Source: Longimycelium tulufanense (GTDB taxonomy: Bacteria; Actinomycetota; Actinomycetes; Mycobacteriales; Pseudonocardiaceae). Taken from it: 64,000 nucleotides of DNA. The position numbers and the translations under genes are program-made. Positions 60,845-64,000 of the stretch are shown in pieces; positions within the stretch are counted from its first letter, which is position 1, and each line of letters starts with the position of its first letter. The stretch is from contig NZ_BMMK01000013.1 of assembly GCF_014645795.1 (NCBI RefSeq), forward strand, positions 84,392-148,391, read 5' to 3'. Under the pieces are notes generated by a model. The model ran no database searches. It had not been told where the DNA came from and was given only the letters and a program-made list of their open reading frames with translations.

Positions 60845-62175
60845 CGTCCGCCCTGCCGAACAGCGCACTCGTCGATCCCATGACCGGGATCATCCGGCGG
60901 CTGGTCGACGTCGCACCCGTTCCCGGGATGCCGCCGCGCTACCGGGGGATGACCGCCGAGGTCGCCGACGCCCGACGCCTCGGGGCCTGGCCGGCGGACC
61001 GGGTCAGCCTCGGCACCACCTTCGGGGACGTCGACGGGGCCCGGGTTGCCGCCCTCGGCGAGGCGGTCGAGCGGTACTGCGGCAACTGCGTGCCCACCGA
61101 CCTGCGACGGGCCTCCGCCGCCGAACTGATGGCATCGGGGGAGCGCCTGCTCGGTCCCGACGACCTTCCGTTCTTCCGTGCGGACCAGTACGGGCGTCCA
61201 GGCTTCCCGTACCAACCGTTCACCACGGATTTCGAGCTGCTGTGGGCCCGCGGTGTGGAGGACGGCGAGCCGTGTTGGGTTCCCGCGTCCTGGGCCTACC
61301 TCAACTTCCATAGTGGACAACGTCGAGGTGAGCCTCGTCTGCACCATCTCAACTACGCCGGAATCGCGACCGGGGAGGGCGGGGAGGACGCGATACGGCG
61401 CGGGCTGCTGGAGCTCGTCGAACGTGACGCGTTGGAACTGTGGTGGCACCTGGGCGCACCCACCACCGGCATTCCCCTCGACGAGGTTCCGGGACTGGCG
61501 CGGGAGATGGCGGGTTCCCGGCTCAGCACCCACCTCGTCGAGCTGCCCACCGAGCATCCGGTCGCCTGCGTCGCCGCTGTCGTGGTCGACGAGGAGACCG
61601 GAATCGTCGCCGGCGGCGGAGCCGCACGGTTCGATCCGGCGGAAGCCTGCGTCAAGGCCGTGCTGGAAGCCGTGCACACCTGGGTCTTCACGCTGGGACT
61701 GCTCGAACCCGATGGCTGGGTGTTCGCCGCCATCGAGGCCGGGATCCTCGCCGAGGGGCTCTACCTCCCGCACCGGACCGACCGCGGCTACGCCGACGAC
61801 GCGGGACCGGACCTCGCGCGGATCCGCGACCTGGGGGCACAACCGCAATATTGGCTCGATCCGCGGGTGCGGCACCGCCTCCTGCCGCGATTCACCGCAC
61901 CACGGCGGATCGTCGGGCTGGACTCGCTCCCGGCCGGCGACCTGGCCGCGTTGCGCACCAGCCTGCGGCAACAGGGCTGCCGCGTGGTGAACGTCGACCT
62001 CACCACCCCGGACATCGCCGAAACCTCGCTCCGGGTGCAACGGGTGTGTGCGACCGGCCTCATACCCAACGCCCCCGCGGCATTCCGTTACCTCGGCCTG
62101 CCCCGGTGGTCCCGGGTCCGCGTCGAACGAGGATGGGACGGCGGCATCCTGCTCGACCCACCGCCGTTCCTCTGA
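60841..62175 (+). CDS. YcaO-domain enzyme
   Basis: 444 residues. The ATP/magnesium signatures are present: LGEAVERYCGN (E74, E77, R78), ATGEGGEDAIRRGLLELVER with ERDA at 194-197, and EACVKAVLEAVHTW. The C-terminus is Pro-rich (LLDPPPFL), as in azoline-forming YcaO proteins. These enzymes activate a peptide-bond oxygen with ATP and let Ser/Thr/Cys, an external sulfur donor or an amine attack, giving azolines, thioamides or amidines. With no Cys in the precursor, oxazoline or amidine chemistry is more likely than thiazoline. ATG 60841 overlaps the hydrolase stop (ATGA). Confidence 0.92.
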   Translation: MTSALPNSALVDPMTGIIRRLVDVAPVPGMPPRYRGMTAEVADARRLGAWPADRVSLGTTFGDVDGARVAALGEAVERYCGNCVPTDLRRASAAELMASGERLLGPDDLPFFRADQYGRPGFPYQPFTTDFELLWARGVEDGEPCWVPASWAYLNFHSGQRRGEPRLHHLNYAGIATGEGGEDAIRRGLLELVERDALELWWHLGAPTTGIPLDEVPGLAREMAGSRLSTHLVELPTEHPVACVAAVVVDEETGIVAGGGAARFDPAEACVKAVLEAVHTWVFTLGLLEPDGWVFAAIEAGILAEGLYLPHRTDRGYADDAGPDLARIRDLGAQPQYWLDPRVRHRLLPRFTAPRRIVGLDSLPAGDLAALRTSLRQQGCRVVNVDLTTPDIAETSLRVQRVCATGLIPNAPAAFRYLGLPRWSRVRVERGWDGGILLDPPPFL

Positions 62176-62189
62176 GCCGGACTCGTGCG

Positions 62190-63569
62190 ATGGGAGCCGT
62201 GGTGGAAGCACTACGTTCGGCTTGGTCGGGTGTTGATCCAGGCGGCACCAACCCGGCCCAGCGACCACCGGTGAGCCGGCGTTGGCCGGGGCCGGCGGTG
62301 CCGCTGACGCGATGGCCGGGTCGCGGGCTCGGCGGTTTTCTCGACCTGGCTGTGGCGGCCGATCCGCGGCGCGTGGGCGGCGGGGTACGACTGCGACGCG
62401 TGCCCTCGGCCGGCGGGCGCTATCCCGTCGACCTCCATGTGGTGAGCAATGGTGTGGCGTACCGGTACGACCCGATCGCACATGCCCTGGCCGCACCGGT
62501 TCACGTTGAAGCGAACTTTGTTGGCGCGTGTGTGGTGCTGTCACTCGTGCCCCGGCGAACCACGTGGCGGTACGGCGCACGCTCCCTTCCGGTCGTGCTG
62601 CTTGATCTCGGGCATGCGGTGGCGTCGTTGCTGGCCGCCGCCACCGCATGCAACATCCCGGCCCACGCGGTTGTCGGAATTCCCGGCGAGCGCCTGGCCG
62701 CGCTCGCCGGACTTCCCTGGGACGCCGGAGCGGTGCGGTGGCCGGGGTGCGCCCCCGAGTACCCGCTCGCGGTTGTCCACATGCTTGTCCACAAGCCTGT
62801 GGACAGGCTGGGGATAACCGCGAGTTGTCCACAGGCCGAGCCTGGAGAACATCTGTTTCCGCTGGTAGATGGGGCCCTTCGGGAGTTGTGCACGGCGGCG
62901 GACGACAGACCTGATCGGGCGAACCTTGCTGTGGACAACCGGGCGGAGACGCTCTTGGCGAGGCGTAGTGCCGCCTGGCCACTGCGCGGCAACGTGCCCG
63001 ACGAGGCGTTGCGAAGCATCCTTGCCGCGGCCCGCTCGATCTCGACGCCAGACCCACCCGCAACCGCGGGCAGTGCCGCGGCAAGCGCCACGACACCTCC
63101 CACGTTTCTGGTCGAGCAACTGCCGATCACGGCAAGCGCCGTGGGCGTCCGTGAGAGGCGGCAAGCTGCCACGGCTCACCGGCGACGTGCGGGGGAGAGG
63201 CCGTCACCTTCCGCCAGTCCCACCGGTCACCTGCGACGGGATCACGCCATCTCCACACTGCTCATCCGGCCGGACGAGCACCGAGAACTCGCCGCGGCGC
63301 TGGCCCCGCGCTCCTGCGGTCAACCGCAGGCCACGGAGTCGGCCGCCCTTCTTCTCGTCGCGGGCACCCCGGAGCCCACTCCCCGCCAGGCTCGCCACGA
63401 CCTGGTGCACGCCGGACTCGCCGTCCACCAGGCGTGGCTCGCCGCCACCCGGCTCGGCCTCCGCGCCCGGCCGGTTGGCTGCTGGATCGACGCCGTTCTG
63501 CGACTGCCCGAACGGCGACGCCTACTCCACGCCCTCGCTCTGGGACCGGCACCGATGGACCGGAGCTGA
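62190..63569 (+). CDS. Double-domain SagB-type (nitroreductase-fold) dehydrogenase
   Basis: 459 residues. The first half shows the SagB signature RVPSAGGRYPVDLHVV (70-85) and a flavin-site helix (LLDLGHAVASLLAAATACNI). The second half repeats part of the fold (LLIRPDEHRELAAAL, LVHAGLAVHQAWLAATRLGL, GCWIDAVLRLPE). SagB enzymes use FMN to oxidise azolines to azoles. The segment between the halves (about 195-250) is encoded by a stretch crowded with DnaA-box-like 9-mers and looks like an insertion. ATG 62190 has only a weak ribosome-binding site; GTG 62199 is an alternative. Last gene of the cluster. Confidence 0.82.
   Translation: MGAVVEALRSAWSGVDPGGTNPAQRPPVSRRWPGPAVPLTRWPGRGLGGFLDLAVAADPRRVGGGVRLRRVPSAGGRYPVDLHVVSNGVAYRYDPIAHALAAPVHVEANFVGACVVLSLVPRRTTWRYGARSLPVVLLDLGHAVASLLAAATACNIPAHAVVGIPGERLAALAGLPWDAGAVRWPGCAPEYPLAVVHMLVHKPVDRLGITASCPQAEPGEHLFPLVDGALRELCTAADDRPDRANLAVDNRAETLLARRSAAWPLRGNVPDEALRSILAAARSISTPDPPATAGSAAASATTPPTFLVEQLPITASAVGVRERRQAATAHRRRAGERPSPSASPTGHLRRDHAISTLLIRPDEHRELAAALAPRSCGQPQATESAALLLVAGTPEPTPRQARHDLVHAGLAVHQAWLAATRLGLRARPVGCWIDAVLRLPERRRLLHALALGPAPMDRS
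62773..62938. repeat. Cluster of five DnaA-box-like 9-mers inside the dehydrogenase gene
   Basis: TTGTCCACA occurs at 62773, 62785 and 62825. TGTGGACAG is at 62798 and TGTGGACAA at 62930 in the opposite sense. GAGTTGTCCACAGG also matches the end of the dispersed repeat. Five boxes within 166 bp of coding sequence are far above expectation. Confidence 0.6.
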
Positions 63570-63651
63570 AAAGGCACCGCAGCTGAGTGCACTGACCTGC
63601 CCCACCAGCTCGTCAGGTCCTGCCGTGATGCGCGGCCCGGCAGGTCCCGGC

Positions 63652-63686
63652 GCCGTGCGGTCGGCTTCCGATGCCCACCGCACGGC
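63652..63686. terminator. Terminator between the RiPP cluster and bpa
   Basis: A perfect 10-bp stem (63652-63661 with 63677-63686), 15-nt loop, in the 130-bp convergent gap. Confidence 0.65.
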
Positions 63687-63699
63687 ACCGGGCTCGGGA

Positions 63700-64000
63700 T
63701 CACAGGTACTGGCCGAGGCTGTGGCCGTGGCCACTTTCCTGCTGGCCCGAGCCGGGCGGCAACGCGCCGCGGCGCATCTGCTCCAGCTGCACCCGCGCCG
63801 CCATCTGCTGCGCGAACAACGCAGTCTGGATGCCGTGGAACAGCCCCTCCAGCCAGCCGACCAGCTGCGCCTGGGCGACCCGCAGCTCCGACTCCGAGGG
63901 CGTGGAGTCGTCGGTGAACGGCAAGGTCAGCCGCTCCAGCTCCTCGCGCAGCTCCGGCGCCAGCCCCTGCTCCAGCTCGCGGATTGACGAGTGGTGGATC
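63700..64000 (-). CDS. bpa: Bacterial proteasome activator Bpa, C-terminal part
   Basis: About 99 residues are visible and the frame is open to the right edge of the window, so the N-terminus is missing. The sequence VAQAQLVGWLEGLFHGIQTA, then FAQQMAARVQLEQMR is the four-helix Bpa/PafE (DUF2587) fold, and the last four residues GQYL are the motif that docks on the 20S proteasome alpha ring. The ring-shaped activator promotes ATP-independent degradation. In M. tuberculosis this gene (Rv3780) is adjacent to wzt, glfT1 and wzm. Confidence 0.9.
   Translation of the reverse strand, partial: IHHSSIRELEQGLAPELREELERLTLPFTDDSTPSESELRVAQAQLVGWLEGLFHGIQTALFAQQMAARVQLEQMRRGALPPGSGQQESGHGHSLGQYL

Noticed and set aside
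62773..62938. Replication origin (DnaA boxes)
   Set aside because: The boxes lie inside a coding sequence, with no AT-rich unwinding region and no dnaA or dnaN nearby.

Overview
The window is very high-GC DNA with actinomycete gene style: GTG starts, 4-bp ATGA/GTGA or 1-bp TGATG stop/start overlaps, and several leaderless-type promoters (TANNNT about 6 nt before the start codon). A glfT1/wzt/wzm arabinogalactan locus, a bacterial proteasome activator (Bpa) at the right edge, and an htdX-fabG4-fadA2 block laid out as in mycobacteria point to an arabinogalactan-walled actinomycete, most likely a member of the Pseudonocardiaceae. I see no tRNA, rRNA, CRISPR array or complete insertion sequence.

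Layout. 0-9.8 kb: a repeat-rich membrane protein, a Ser/Thr kinase, an XRE regulator facing a small coupled gene pair, a septum-formation-like lipoprotein, a DUF3311/sodium-solute symporter pair and a secreted protein. 9.8-18.2 kb: an ABC exporter translationally coupled to a P-loop protein, a frameshifted AhpD-like gene, an erythromycin-esterase homologue, two small ABM-fold monooxygenases, an XRE regulator and a ROK sugar kinase. 18.4-28.2 kb: a glycan-use block (GH38 alpha-mannosidase, SurA-like partner, secreted S1 protease, three-gene sugar ABC importer). 28.4-33.8 kb: membrane acyltransferase, DUF1023 hydrolase, a NarL-type two-component pair and a secreted esterase. 34.1-37.9 kb: branched-chain 2-oxoacid dehydrogenase E1alpha-E1beta-E2 operon. 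38.1-45.3 kb: a DUF2867 gene broken by an in-frame TAG, a His-rich PadR regulator, and a lipid block (SCP2 protein, TetR, htdX, fabG4, fadA2) that shares an unusual paired operator. 45.6-47.0 kb: an NAD-dependent dehydrogenase and a VOC protein behind a MerR-type promoter. 47.1-50.6 kb: methyltransferase-wzm-wzt-glfT1 cell-wall operon.

The most interesting part is 50.6-63.6 kb, an accessory block lying between the cell-wall operon and bpa, genes that are near neighbours in Mycobacterium tuberculosis. It holds a metal-chelate ABC importer (binding lipoprotein, two permeases, ATPase), an NmrA-type reductase, an EntS-like MFS exporter, and a compact RiPP cluster: a 35-residue precursor followed at once by a hairpin, an unassigned protein, an S15/CocE-type hydrolase, a YcaO enzyme and a double-domain SagB-type dehydrogenase. 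Zur-like sites lie in front of the importer, the exporter and the precursor. My reading is a zinc-responsive, YcaO-modified peptide metallophore with its own export and re-uptake systems. This is inference and is flagged as such.

The block also carries scars of rearrangement: a decayed fragment of the exporter gene, a decayed fragment of the second RiPP gene inside the exporter leader, and a cluster of DnaA-box-like 9-mers inside the dehydrogenase gene. Elsewhere a roughly 100-bp dispersed repeat occurs near 38.0 and 45.5 kb.
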